From contig NC_134955.1 in NCBI RefSeq assembly GCF_965638725.1, forward strand, positions 12,490,316 to 12,554,315: a stretch of DNA of 64,000 nt, given 5' to 3'. The DNA is from Aptenodytes patagonicus. Taxonomy: Eukaryota; Chordata; Aves; Sphenisciformes; Spheniscidae. Position 1 is the first letter of the stretch. Each line of letters starts with the position of its first letter. A program made the translations under genes and the position numbers. Shown here in pieces: positions 1-12,700 of this stretch. The notes beneath the pieces are model-generated. The model did no database searches. It was given only the letters and a program-made list of their open reading frames with translations, and was not told the origin of the DNA.

Positions 1-2430
1 AGGAACTTCTTGGTATACTCATGAAAATTCCTAAGGTATGTATGTACAGATTTGCCAGTAGATTCCACTTATTTGCATAATGAGATAGACTATTATTTGC
101 GATATAATGTATACTTAGCTGTATGTACTTGCACTGAACTGGGAAATCACATTCACTCAGTTGCCTGCCTTTTTCCCTACTCAGTGACTTCAAACCAATT
201 TTAGAGCCACAAGCAAGTTAGAAAAGAAGGTTGCATATTTCTACCTCACCCCATCCTTTCCACAAATAAGGAAGTCATGGAGCTGCTGTGAAGTAAAATG
301 GTTGCACAACAGGAGCAAATATGGTGTAGTTAACTCAGTGACTTTTTTTTTTTTTCTTTTCATTTTTCAGTAGTTCATATCCTGCTTTTGAATTGTATGT
401 GGGAAGCAGATAGGATATGGACTTTAACTTCTACTTGGCATTTAAGTATTATTTTTCTAAAAAATATGTTTTATATTTTTAATTTATTTAAGTAGCCTTT
501 CATCATGAAGTATTTCCATTTTGTTATAGCAGCACTACTGAAAATACCATCTTTAGTGTTTCTTCTGTAGTTTCATGGCTTTATTTATATTTCATTCTCA
601 TACAATCCAAAATGTGAATTTTGACATATCTGGTAGCATTCTGGAGTGGAAAAAAAATACAGTGCTTGTAAGCTACTGACCAGCATTATTTATTACGCAC
701 TATAAAGCTTTTTGAATGCCTTCAGTATGATGAAGTCTGTAACAAATAAGATTAAATTCTTATTACGTAAGTTAAAAATAGCAATGAACGTGTCACAACA
801 AATGGATCCAAGCACTGCCAGAATATGAAGTCTTGGTCCAAAATTGGCATTTCAGAATCCTTTTTGGTTACAAAAATGCAAACATATTTTACAAGATGGT
901 ATTCATTTAAACAACAATGTATGCTGAAAGTCAGCATGGAGCATGGCACGTTTTAATCACTCCAGGCACAACTCATCAGGGCCCCCATTACAGTATTTCT
1001 GTAGACACGCTGCAAGTTTCACATGTTGATATATGATCCTGTTGATATGTGATCCTGTTGTTTTCAGCCTAAAAGATTCTAATTAATGTCCACCTGTTTT
1101 CACAGTTGCTTTGAGAACACTTTTGCTTTTATTCTAAAAGCAAATACAGTATGAAAAGGTGATGAGAGATATATTGGACCATAACATGGCAATTTAGTGA
1201 TCATCTACATTATTTTGCATTCTTATTTTGTAAGAACCAATTCACAGCCCAGTGGAAAAAGTCACTGGTTTTAAAGAACTGTGGATCTGACTCTATGCAG
1301 TTTTTCTGCCTGGAGAGTATTTGTTTTTATTAGTAGTAAGTCTTCATAAAATCAAGTATAACTACATAAGAAATATAAAAATACATACATGTTTACCTGA
1401 ATGATTCGATGACAATGCACTACGATGTCTTAGAAGCATCCAAACTTATATTCAGTTTCTCAATTTCAAACATCAATGATAAAGTCATGGGAATCTTTCC
1501 ACTGACCTCAGTGAACACAGTTGTCAGCAACAGTAACTGCCATACATACACTTACCAGCAACAAGGGCCTTTTGGGCCACTTCAGCCAGGCAAAGAACAG
1601 TCTTTATAGTTACTCAACTACAGTATGAGTGCTAGCAATAATAGTAAAATGTGGAATAATAATGTTTCTTCTGCTGCTAAATCAGCAATTAAAATATTTT
1701 CAGTACTGGCTGACTAGGACAGGAAAAATCAATTGGTTGGATGTTTATCATTGGCTGAGCATTTTCCTAGTGTAAATGAACTTTTTCTTAGAGAATTGTG
1801 ATCAGAAACACAAATGCAGTAGGAAATACATTGCATGAGAAACCATACTGTATTTTAAATCATTACAATAAGATAGTGAAGAGTCAGAATGTATAGATAC
1901 AAGTATGATCCTCTACTGAGACCAAAGGGGTTTTTTTCTTTCTTACAGAACCTGATCTCGTGTTCTCCACTCAAGCAAATGAGAGACTAAGGCACAAAAC
2001 ACTTTGAAAGGTAGGTTCACCGACATCACTGCTAGCTTATGCCACTGAAATGAGTTTAATAAACCTAAAATAGTCATGAGGCACTTCATGCAATACTCAT
2101 GCAAGCTGTGCCATCCCAAACTGGGAAAGGGATGAAGATCTTGTATCCAGTATCCTTCTACAGAAGTGCTGTCCTTTACCCAAGGTGAGCGACTGGGAGA
2201 GCGATAACTAGACATCTTAATGGGACAGGGAGGGGGTATGAATGCCATCCAGCAACCAGTAAATGCTCTTTTCCTAAATCTCTCTCTCTCACAGAAAGGC
2301 TGCTTTGGGTGCTCTTTAGTTCTGCATCTTTGTGGAAGAGAAGAAAGCTATTTCTCTTGAAACATGCTCCATAAAAAATGATGGAATGATTATTTAAAGA
2401 GCAATTATTGATCGGGAATTTAATGGGCTT
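1..2430. other. AT-rich non-coding DNA, probably AMPD3 intron 1
   Basis: No exon, RNA gene or clear transposon was recognised here. If the minus-strand donor at 2702-2701 is used, this stretch is the start of AMPD3 intron 1. The only local structure is a short direct repeat at about 1026-1060, where a 16-base unit (TTGATATATGATCCTG) occurs twice with one change. Open reading frames here are short and look random. Confidence 0.5.
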
Positions 2431-2702
2431 GAATATGTAATGAGCACACGCCATGAAAATAACAACAACCGCCGCCGCCTCCAAACCCCAACGGATGGTC
2501 AGCTGGCAGCGCGGGGATCCGCATCCTGCCGCCGCGAGCAGGTGGGGCAGGGCCAGGCGCGGGGCCCGGCCCGCGGGCGCTCCCGCCGCAGGAGCCCCAG
2601 ACACGGCCGCCCAGGGTCTGTCCCCGCCGGGGCGGCAGCCAAGGTCACCACTACCACCCCGGGCCACCCCGGCACGGCGCTGCCTCCTGTCTCGGGACTT
2701 AC

Positions 2703-2724
2703 CTAGCGCCTCGGGGAAAGCCAT
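2703..2724 (-). CDS. AMPD3: AMP deaminase 3, first coding exon (partial gene)
   Basis: AMPD3 converts AMP to IMP in the cytosol as part of purine nucleotide balance. Only 22 coding bases are present: an ATG in strong context (A at -3, G at +4), codons for MAFPEAL, and one leftover G before a consensus donor (CTAG|GTAAGT, GT at 2702-2701). Human AMPD3 has a long form whose short alternative N-terminus precedes Glu-Met-Pro-Arg; a leftover G followed by AG at the next exon would give that Glu, so the phase fits. Position and strand also fit, because AMPD3 flanks ADM in other vertebrates in the same relative orientation. The catalytic exons lie outside the window. The assignment rests on synteny, phase and the donor, not on conserved protein sequence. 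It could instead be a non-coding first exon, or the first exon of another transcript. Confidence 0.5.
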
Positions 2725-3194
2725 ACTGGGGCAGGGCAGGGTCGGGCCCCGCCAGTGGCGCTCCCGCCGGCTGGAAAGATTTTGTCAGAAGCCGCCGGCG
2801 GAGGAGGCGGCGACGGCGGAGGGAGGGAGGAGCTGCTCCCGCCAGATACCGCCGCTCTCCTCTGCCGCATTCACCCGCCGGCCGGCTGACCACCCCGGTA
2901 CCGCAGTGCCGCGCCGCGCCGCCCCTTCCCCGGCCCCTTACGGCCGCCGCAGCCCCCGGGCAGAGAAGCCCGCTCGCCGCGCCCCCCGCCCCGCCGGAGC
3001 GGCCAGCTGCCTCCTGGGCGGCAGCATCGCGGCCCGGGGCGGCTCCGCAGCAGGTGGGGCCGGGGGCAGGCGGAAGGAGGGCGCTGAGGCGGGGGGAGTC
3101 GGGCACGGGGTGCAGTCTCCTGCCGGGCGAAGCGCCAGCTACAGGGGCGACCCCCGCCTCCCTGCCCCGCGGGTCCGGCGGGGCGAGGGGGGGG

Positions 3195-3239
3195 CTGCCC
3201 TGCCCTGCCCTGCCCTGCCCCGCCCCGCCCCGCTCCGCC
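3195..3239. repeat. 5-bp tandem repeat in AMPD3 CpG island
   Basis: Nine contiguous 5-bp units: five CTGCC followed by four C-rich variants (CCGCC, CCGCC, CCGCT, CCGCC). The minus strand carries matching runs of three to four G at regular spacing, which could form G-quadruplexes. Arrays like this often vary in copy number. Confidence 0.85.
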
Positions 3240-3640
3240 AAGCCCTGGCGCGGGGGACGAGCGGCGCGGGGGGCCGTTAACTGTCGCCCTGACGGGGCGG
3301 GGCGGGGCGCGCGCCCTGTCCGTACCTCTCTGAGGAGACTCCCGCGTGGGGCGGCGGGGGTTGTTTCTCTTGGGAGGAGGCAGCCGTTTCGGGCACTGTC
3401 CGGCGCCGCTCGTCCCGCGGCTGCATCTGCGGCGACGGGAATGGCGGGGGCAGGGACGGCGCCTCCCCCGCAGGGCCGTGGCCTCAGTGGGAGCCAGAGG
3501 ATCCGAGGGAAGCCTTCCTCCTCCGTGCCGCGGCTGCCCCTTCCCCTTCGGAGGCTTCAAGACAGAAGTCGCGCTGTCACATGTCTCCTCGCCGGCGTGG
3601 GAGGGAGCTACCCGGGGCGCGCCGCCCCGGCCCGGCCCCA

Positions 3641-3685
3641 GCCCACCTCAGCCCGCCTGAGCTCGCCTGAGCTCGCCTCAGCTGC
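3641..3685. repeat. 10-bp tandem repeat, about 4.5 copies
   Basis: Four successive decamers read GCCCACCTCA, GCCCGCCTGA, GCTCGCCTGA and GCTCGCCTCA, followed by a partial fifth copy (GCTGC). The 10-bp period is close to one helical turn. It sits at the right edge of the AMPD3 CpG island. Confidence 0.8.
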
Positions 3686-3725
3686 CGGGTGACCGGCGCG
3701 GCGCGCCCCGTAAGTGCCGCCTTCG

Positions 3726-5530
3726 CAAGCACTTATTTCAAAACTCCTCAAAAAGCGCTTTAATGTAGAAAACTTTGGTTCGAGACCAGAACGTCGTGAG
3801 GCTGGTACAAAGATGACACCCGATAAGTAAGTTTGCTGACCATGTATCCCTATCAGAAGTGTTTTCAACAATGTCCGTCCTTCAGTGTAGCGACACGGTT
3901 CAGATGCTCGTATATATTAAAAAAAAAAATTAAAAAAAAATTAAACTTGCTGGGTAAAGAGCCCAAGACAAATAACTGAAGGTCAAAACAAGCATGACTC
4001 AGCAGGAATGAGGATCTTAATATGTAAAATAATTTTACCTTATTTTTAGAGATTCCAGGCGCTGAAGCTGAAAGGTTTAGGGACATTTATGGTAAGTTTG
4101 GGTTACAATACTTAGAGTCTAATCTGAAGACATTTAAGTATAAAAGTATCTTTACAGCGCAGGGAAGCACTGGGAATGTAGCAACTGAAGAACAAGGTCC
4201 TTTGTGTAAAAAGACAAGCACGGTAAAGGTAGATCTCCCAAAACATGTGAGGGGTCAGGTAGTTCTGTGGCAAGTGTGCTGTCCCCCCATGTCCTCCCAA
4301 CTTGGTAAACAAACAAATGCTCCATTCATAAACCTCAGGGGGTTTTGGCTTCAGAAATTCCTTTACTTCACACAGCTGGTGAAGAAATGGAAGTGAAAAG
4401 AAAGTAGGTGACCATACAAAGTTTGAGTTGCAAAGAATAGTTGCGAATGCTTGCAAAGTCTGAGTTGCAAAGACCCCCAGATATTTTGACTCTTACACTA
4501 GTATCAACAGGATCACCTTCACGTGCTCGTAAAAAAGCTAAGAATTACAGCCACAGCTGTTGTATGAGACATGTACCAATCCAAAGCATTTGAAAATGAG
4601 TCAGCCATCCAAAATAATAAAATAATTTATTTTAAAATAATAATACTACTAAAAAAAAAAGACATTGTTTCTTAGCTTGGAAAAAAGGCTTATGCTGCGT
4701 GTGCATGTTTCTCCCGCAGTAACTCTGAATGTCATCAGCTGCCAGGCTACACCCAGACAAGCCATCTGCCACCCAGGAAACTACATACTCTAAGTGTCTG
4801 TAAGTCTGACTCACGATTGCCCTGCCCACATGATATATGAGTAGAGGACACCTGTTGCTGCTGGCCATTCGGTACACCCGTTGATTGCTGATCTGTTAGT
4901 CTTGCTTCCTTTCTCCTGTTCCCCATGTCCTTCTCCCAACCACCTGCCTGAACTTGCCCAAACTTGCCTGCTTCCCATCATAGGGTTTGCCTGGCAGTTT
5001 GGGCTCCTTGGTGGCCCTCTAATCATAATTGTGCCCTGCCTGCTGGACTCAGGTATCCCATGGCTTCTCAGATTCCTCTTCTCAGCTTGCCAAACAGGTT
5101 TTGCTGCCACACTTGATTTAATCTCTCTTCTAACTATGGGATGCAAAAGCCTGGAAGAGTTCCCTCTTGCGCTATCGCTGGCTTTCTACCAACCACAATG
5201 AAAAAATAACGGTCTCAAAGATAACTGAGTTTCTACAGTTTTCTTTCATGGAAACAGGCAGCTCTGCATGCCCCAAGTGAAGAAAATGCTGCAGTGGGAG
5301 TTCACGTTTTATGAAGGCCAGAGAATTCACACAGAAGGGAGACCTTAAAAATGCCTTAACAAAGAAAAAGCGTCTATGAGCACTGAAGTACAAATCCATG
5401 AGGACGTAGGACACTTTTCCTAGGTGATCATGACTATTTAAATGATCCTTCCTTTTGTAACAAGTTGGAAACCTTTAAAGGCAAACTGAGATCGTAACTT
5501 AGTAAATGCATCTATAGTAATTGAAGCATT
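3726..5530. other. Intergenic DNA, nothing recognised
   Basis: This is AT-rich DNA upstream of the AMPD3 island. It has poly-A tracts near 3910-3940 and an AT-rich, partly palindromic tract near 4610-4665. A more pyrimidine-rich stretch at 4890-5120 has an open frame but no recognisable protein. No gene is supported. Confidence 0.5.
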
Positions 5531-5742
5531 AAGAAAAATTTCTTTACTGAAAGAGTGGTTAAACATTGGAACAGGCTGCCCAGGGAAGTGGTTGAGTCCC
5601 CATCCCTGGAGGTATTTAAAAGATGAGTAGGTGAGGCACTTAGGGACATGGTTTAGTGGGTTGGTGGTGTTGGGTCGACGGTTGGACTCGATCTTAGAGG
5701 TCTTTTCCAACCTCAATGATTCTATGATTCTATGATTCTATA
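5531..5742 (+). mobile_element. CR1 LINE 3' fragment (sense on plus strand)
   Basis: The stretch matches the well-known 3' end of avian CR1 retrotransposons: a segment reading AACAGGCTGCCCAGGGAAGT, then GAGGTATTTAAAAGATGAG, then GGACTCGATCTTAGAGGTC, and finally three copies of the octamer ATTCTATG at about 5718-5742. CR1 elements lack poly-A tails and end in this octamer, which fixes the orientation. Only about 210 bp remain, so this is a 5'-truncated dead copy with no reverse transcriptase domain. Confidence 0.93.
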
Positions 5743-8700
5743 AAATACTATTGCAAGATCTGTAATAACGTCAGGATGGATTGTAAGAATAGGATAATGG
5801 TAATAAATTAACAAGAAAATACTTCAAGTCCTCTCACATTTTGCAGAAGCAATTACTATGATCAGTTATTTTACAAACTGTGTTCAGAACATACATTTGA
5901 CTAGTGGGTCCAGTTTCATGTCCCATCTCTGCTCTCATCATGAACAAATCACGTGTATCTTTGGGAAATGGAAGTAACACTAAGCTGACAACAATGAAAT
6001 AGCATATTTTCAACAGTAGACGTTGTTGTATGCTTCCATTAGCGCCTGCAAAACATAAAGCATTAAACTTTGCATCCAGACTTAGAACACCCCAGTGATG
6101 TCAGTCAGCACCTTGTTAAACACTTGCCATCTGGCCCATGAAGGAGTCTTTCTGCCAGTCCAGTTTGTGGGTAGATTATACTTTTAGACACTGTATTGAA
6201 AGTAGTGCAAATGTCTCCAGAGTTATTTTAAATGTTCTGATTCCTATTGTAAAAATGTCAGTACTTTCTGAAGCCATCTGGGTTTTGGTTCACTTCTTTT
6301 GTGTAGCAAGCAGTAGTTCTCTCAGGTAAATTTTGCACTGTGTAAAAATTTATTTCTTTTTATCTTTTTAATCTTACTATACAAGAAAAAGTTATCCCCT
6401 TCCTGTTACCACAAAGTTACAACTGATTACATTTCTTTAATAATTTTTTAAATTCTGTATTTCTATTATGCCTTCAACTTGCTTTAAGCCCTACTTTAGA
6501 GATTATTCTTTTGGTGACAGTAGTAAACTCATGATTATTCCAGTGTACATGGTATTTGGACTGCTCTTTCGCAGTCAGTCTATTTTAACAAAAGGAAATG
6601 CAATAAAAGTTTTAAAGATTTGCTTGCATGTCAACATCTACTGAGGAATGGAATAAAATAAAGAAAACCGTAAATATACATCTGTATTATTAATACTTAT
6701 TTTTAGAAACAGACAAATCTTGTGTGGGAGATGATTAAAGCTGGAATGCATATTCATCAAAATTAGGAAATGGTCTCTCATTCTCACTTGAAATTGTTTC
6801 AGTTGTTGTAACGTACTGCTTTCATTTGAACAGTGCCTTAAAAGCTAATGGATTTTGAATTCATTTTTTAAAATAGATTCATATTACTGACTGTGATACT
6901 GATAACAACAAAACAACTAATGGATCAAATGAAATATTTCAATCTATAATGTACCCATTAGTGGCACACAAGCGATATTAGACCTAGTACTCGCTTTTCT
7001 GATCTTCAGTCAGTTCGGTTAATGATATGCTTGGCACACATGCATTTACTTACCGAAGAGTAACTGATATTCTAACAGCAAAAATCCACGGTTAAATAAA
7101 GTGATCTCCAAAAGCTGGAGGGAGGTTTGTGCCAAATGTGAAACGTAATTGAATTGCATTATCAAATACTCTCTACTAGAAAGGAAGAATGATTCAACTT
7201 TTTAAACAAAACAATAGATGAAAATTGTAATCATTCAGAAAGGAAGAAGATGATTCTACTGAGTGATTGAAATGATACAAAGCAAATCATATCTGTCTGT
7301 TTTATAAAGTCAGCAAATCAAAAAGCATCATCTTTCTTATCCACTGCTTTTCAAAAAGCTTGTAGAAATAATTGGGCATATGAGTATTCAGTCCTGTATT
7401 TGAATTAGGCTCAGTTAAGAACTCTTGATAGAGATGATTGGGTCTTTCTCAGTATTGAGTTAAACTAGAATTTGTAAATCTAAAAGTTTGGTTCCTACTC
7501 TAAATATAAGTGGCAAATTTTCTATGTTTAGGAGACTGCTCAAGGACACTCCAGAAAGTATGCAAGAGGGGCAACAAGGAGGAAAAACTTTGATTAGGCC
7601 AATTTTTTATAAACTCCATCTTGGATAGTTGTGGTGTTTGGAATATGTACATACAAGATACAACTAAGCTTGTATAAAATGCAAAATGTTTTGAAAATTA
7701 CTTGCACTGACATTAGAACAGATAGTAGGTTTGGAATCTGTTTCTTGTTTTTTTCAATCAAATGACGTTCTCCTTTCGGAAAGGATACCTGCAAGTATAA
7801 TTGTCCTGTAGTATATTATTATAAAATAAAATACATGTAGTATGCAAATATAAATCTGGTTGTTTAAAAACTGAAATGGAAGTGGGAACTATAGAAATTA
7901 CAAAAGGATGTGACTGTTCGGTCACTGCTTTAAAAATAAACTGGGAAAGTATCCATGTAGTCCTAATAATCTGCGTCTGAAATAACATAACAGAAGTTTT
8001 CCATGAGTTTATAAATGGAATATACTGTAATACTTTGTTGCACAAGAAAGGTTTACAAGCAAGATGGGACACTTTGGTGTATTTGGAATTGTAAGCTGTC
8101 ATTCAGATACTTGGAGAGCTTTCTTTCCAGCCAGTTGGCAAATTCGTTGCTGGCATCTACTAACTGCCTTGCTTTGTCACAACAGCCACGTAAAAATGCT
8201 AGTTTAAACCAGTTTATCTCAAACCTACTTAGCTTGGACTTTGCAAGTATTTACCCTTGATGGAAGGCTGCCTTGCTCTGACATTATACATAATTTATCT
8301 GAAATTCTGGAACTGTTCTAAGGAGGAGAGATCTGACTGTATTAGACAAACCTGTAAGTGGAGCTGGAAGACCTTTAATCTGATTTATAAAAAGGAGAAT
8401 TTTCTGAAAGTTACATTTCACATCTGTTATGTGATATGCAGATGAAATACTTTTTAACCACCACTCTGATGTACAACGCTGTTTTAGTCAACTTTGTTTT
8501 AAGAGGATTTTTATTTGCTCAGAATGCACATAAAATAAAATATTTAGCAAGCAACAGTCTAATAAATTAGACACTGCCAGTGCATGATAAATAATGAAAC
8601 AGTGTATTACAGCTCACAAAGGGGAACTGTGGTCTATTTTGGAAACCCCTAAAATACTGAATTATTTGATTTCTGCGAAAATCGGTACTGGAATCTAAAC

Positions 8701-9485
8701 TGTATGTTTAGAATTGTTTTACATATTATGTTTGCAGTGGAAATGCAAATAGTTCCGTTAAGTGACACTCAGTTCTGCATTTGTATTACTTTTAGATGAC
8801 CATTAAGGTTTTCATGATGATCTGTGACAAGAGTTTGCATCTGGATTATTTGGCCCTCAAGTCAGAAGTTTCATTCCCAAATAACAGATATCTGTGTGAT
8901 GCAGGTGGAGCACATAACTGCCCAGAAACTGGGAAATGCAAGATACAGTTTAGACATAACCTTACACAAACGTTATATAGCCTTAAATAAACTCAGGGCT
9001 AGGTGTTGCTGAACTGCAGTCTTCCCTGTCGCTAGAATATTCCCCGTCTTCTCTTTGTTTTACAAGTGTATTTTCCAAGTCTCTCCTTTTACAAGTGTGA
9101 GTGAAACTGCAACCTCCAAAGCCGGGAGTTCATTTGTACATGGGGATTCCTACCAGCCATTTATAGCCCAAATAAACCTTTATATTGCTTGTGTAGTGCA
9201 AAGCAGGCATAGTTGGCAAGAAATCCAACCCAAAATGTTATTATTTTCATGTAGAAACTTAAACTTTCACCTGGGGGGGAATTGCTTTATTATTTTTATC
9301 CAACCTGCCTGAGTAAAAAATGCTATAGCTAGGCCTATGCTTATATGCAAAATGACTTAGAAAGCCCCATCTTCTTTCCATAAAGCTCATCTAAAAAATT
9401 AGGTGTGGGACTCTGCAGCTTGTGAAATTTTCCATCATTTTTTCCTACCCTATAGACAGTGGGAAAATAAGATATTTTATTTTTT
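5743..9485. other. Intergenic DNA, nothing recognised
   Basis: AT-rich sequence with scattered stop codons in all frames. I see no splice-bounded coding exon, RNA gene or identifiable repeat. It lies between AMPD3 and ADM. Confidence 0.5.
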
Positions 9486-9716
9486 GTAACTGCGGTTCGC
9501 CAAGAGGGCAACGTCAGCCTGCCACGGTCAAGCGCCAGGATGCGCCCAGCGCTCCGCTCCTCTCTCCCGCCTGGGCAGGGCCGGGCGTGAGGCCTGCGGC
9601 ACCACCGGCCGCGCGGGGCCGCGGTGGCAGCTCACCGCCCTCCTCACGGCCTGTGGCTGTGCCGGCATTACGTAAGCAGCAGTTACGCAAGGAATGCGGA
9701 TTTCGCCTTACATAAC
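9486..9716. promoter_or_regulatory. Isolated GC/CpG-rich patch with three D-box-like sites
   Basis: About 230 bp of CpG-rich sequence stands alone in AT-rich DNA. Its right end carries three 8-bp sites of the PAR-bZIP/NFIL3/C/EBP type: TTACGTAA (9668-9675), TTACGCAA (9683-9690) and TTACATAA (9708-9715). This suggests a cis-regulatory element or a small alternative promoter between AMPD3 and ADM. No coding potential was recognised. Function is inferred from motif content only. Confidence 0.4.
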
Positions 9717-12700
9717 TGTTCGTTCCTACCAGAGACCTCTTTATTTGTGCCATTAGTGCGTATAAATTAAAAGGAGGGAAAAGCGGTGTTTGTGTTACTA
9801 GAGATACAGCTTGCTCTGGTTCCAAAGTGACCTGATGACCTGTTTGCTGCTGTGGTACTTTTCACTCGGGCAATTTCCTGAGACTCCCATGTCTTCCTTA
9901 ACCTGGAGGAAATTCCCTTCTATTCAAAAAAACAGCACACATAACCTGAGTCATATTTGTGCCCTTCTCTGGGAGTCTAAGAAAGACTTTACTGGTTCAT
10001 AGCTATTGCACAGAGTGAACTTAATCCAATACGGACAAAGGGAAACCAAGTTCTGTGTATCTCAAACACTATGTTTCAGCTGCTGCCACAATCATAGGAC
10101 CTGATTCCAATGTCTGTGTGCAAAGAGAGATTTCCAAGTCACTTAAGTGCCACCAGGGCTAGACAAAAGAGCCCTGTAGCTCTTTTGTCTCTAGCAGATA
10201 TTAGGAAAGATCCCAGAGGCAGTGGGGCCTGTTTCTGTCCCTTCGTCCTCTCATGTGCAGGCAGAGCATCATCAGGTGGTGTACACTTGGGATACTTTCA
10301 CGTAGTAGTAGATGCTGTCAGGGCTTCTGTGCTTGATGCCTCACCCAATTCCCTCTATACTAATTTTTGATCCTGCAACTCTTACATACCTTTCCTTTTG
10401 GATTTAGTGCCTCTGATAAGTTGGGGGTTTTTTGTTTGGTTGATTGATTTTATGTTGTTTTTTTTCCCCCTTTCCTTTAGCCTTTTTTCTACCTGGAAAG
10501 GCCTTGAGTTCCATGGATACCTTGAAGCATTGGTGTACAGGGATGCTCTGCTAAGGGTTTTGCTCTGGTTCTCTACTTACACGTTTTTGATGATACAACT
10601 TCATACCTCTTTCCTTCTTCATTTGTTGCTAATGCCCAGCCAGCCCTATGAGGAAAATCCAGTATGAACAGAAACATCAGTAGATAGATGGTGTCAAAGA
10701 CAGAGCAATCCCTTTCCTGTTGTGCCTCACCTGTATTGCTTTATAATCTTTATGAACTGGAGCTGGAATCTGGACTATCCTAACTGATTGTCATCAGTCA
10801 GTGAATGTCTTCCAAGAATGAGTCCAGCTCCATTTTTAACCATGTCTATTTTGCTGTCCACAACATCCTATGGTAGTGAGCTTGTTCTAGAGCTTCATTG
10901 TGCACTGTGAGCCAGGGGGATGTCAGCCAGCTTTGATCCAAACATTGTATGATCAGGTATAGCACAGCTCTTTCAGCTCTTAGCTTTTGCTGGTTAAGAC
11001 TACAGCCAGTGTAAGCTCATGTCTGCCCCCAGTATACTGCAAAGACATCCTCTAACTGATGCTTAGACAGGTCACAGCAATGCACTATTGAGCCAAAGGA
11101 ATGTGCCATAGATAACCATGCTCAGGCATATTGTGCTACCATGGAAAGACAAAGGATCTATGGGGAGGGTCTCTGTATGTAATAAACTCTTTGCTAGATC
11201 ATGCAGCTGAAAAGAAGTAATTTCCACAGGGAATAGCTCAAACGCGGACAAATCTCTTTGAGACTCAGGCAGCCAGTAGAGACTGGAGCAGATGAAAGAA
11301 AGTGTGAAATGAAAGGTCACCTGCTAGATTAGTCAGCTGTTTGAGTGGCTTATACCTGTCATCTCCTGTACGATCCAGTGGGCATAAGCAGAGAGTAGGG
11401 GAACAGCCTGTCTTCTCAGATCTGGACAAAAGTGGAAGAAAAAAAGAGCTGTTAAACTCATTGCCTGGCTTCCCTAATAATTAGTTTCTGAATTTTGACA
11501 ACCTTTTGTTTACAAAACAGAAATATCGGAGGAATCTAGAACTTAAATTTGTAGATAATTTAAAAAGAGACCATCACATTGATATTTCTTCAACTTTGTT
11601 TTTTTCAATTCAATTTAGTCTTTCTTCAAAACTCAGATTGTGTTGTTATTTCATATAAATGAAATATAAATTTTAAACTGTTATAGATATTCTACCCCAA
11701 AACAATGGGGAAAGGTAAATTTGCTGTATGCAAACATTCATTTAGTAATCTGGTACTGAAACTGGTTATTTGGTAAAAGAGCAAGAGTAAACTTCACATA
11801 CATTCTATCTCTGCTTTTCCAGATATGCTTTAACAGTTCATAATGTACTGAATCTGTTCATACAAAATACAGCTGTTGTTGATTGCCAAAATACTCTGCA
11901 AGGACTAGTCCAGTGGTGAATTCTACAGGTGAAAATCATGCACAAGGGAAGAACAAAAAAGTTTTAAAGGCCTAACTATTATGGCCATGTCCAGGGTGAT
12001 AGTTGCAAGGTTGCTAAGAAAAAATGCATCCATTTCTTTTCTGATGTGAGGAAGTATGCTAATTGTGGCTAAAGACTAGATAAGAAAGGATTGTAGATCT
12101 GCAACACCTCTGAAATACATATAAAATGTTTTCAGAGTCCCAAATGAAATTAGTCATTAATTTTGCTGATTGATAATGTGGAATCAGTTTTTCCCCAAAT
12201 TAAGGCTGGTTTGGGTCCCTTGTTCTGAAAAGAAGCTATCTGACTGCCAATCAGCTTGACCAGCTCTGGGATGATCACTTTGGGAGAATGGAATCCAAGG
12301 ATAATCCCTCAGGACAATTTTTCAGCATTTTGCAGCGTTGTGGGAAGGAAGGGGTGCTTACATGACTTAGGGATCCATAGCTGCCTCAGCGGTGCCTTGA
12401 GTTACTTGTAACCGGCTCAAGACAAAAAGGGTAGAATTTTTCTTGTGCCAGTAGGACACAGACCAGTGCAAAGTGGTTCAAGAATTAGAAGGGCATATCA
12501 ACAGCTTAAAACCACTTTAATGCCAGCTTTCTTCATGCATGGGGCCAGAATCCATAGCCTTCATTTTCCCATCCTTAGTCACCACACAGGCATCCTGTGG
12601 GCACAATTAACTGTGAAAATTTGGTAAAACACAGGGGAGAAACTGAAAGCCAATGCCTTTTGCCCCTCGTGCTGGCTATCAGTTCCAAGTAGGTCAAAGG

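Larger units (their letters stand above)
2440..3725. promoter_or_regulatory. CpG island, putative AMPD3 promoter
   Basis: Base composition changes abruptly from AT-rich to very GC- and CpG-rich, with many GC boxes of SP/KLF type, then returns to AT-rich after about 3725. The island contains the strong minus-strand splice donor and ATG described for AMPD3, so it most likely drives leftward transcription. It holds two short tandem repeats: nine 5-bp units at 3195-3239 and four 10-bp units at 3641-3680. Several long GC-rich open frames on both strands are typical of stop-poor GC-rich DNA and are not read as genes. No TATA box was seen, so the start site is not assigned. Confidence 0.7.

Noticed and set aside
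2453-3692. Long open frames of 180-275 codons on both strands in the AMPD3 island
   Set aside because: GC-rich DNA has few stops; the frames overlap in several phases, are Pro/Arg/Gly-rich with simple-repeat composition, and show no known domain.
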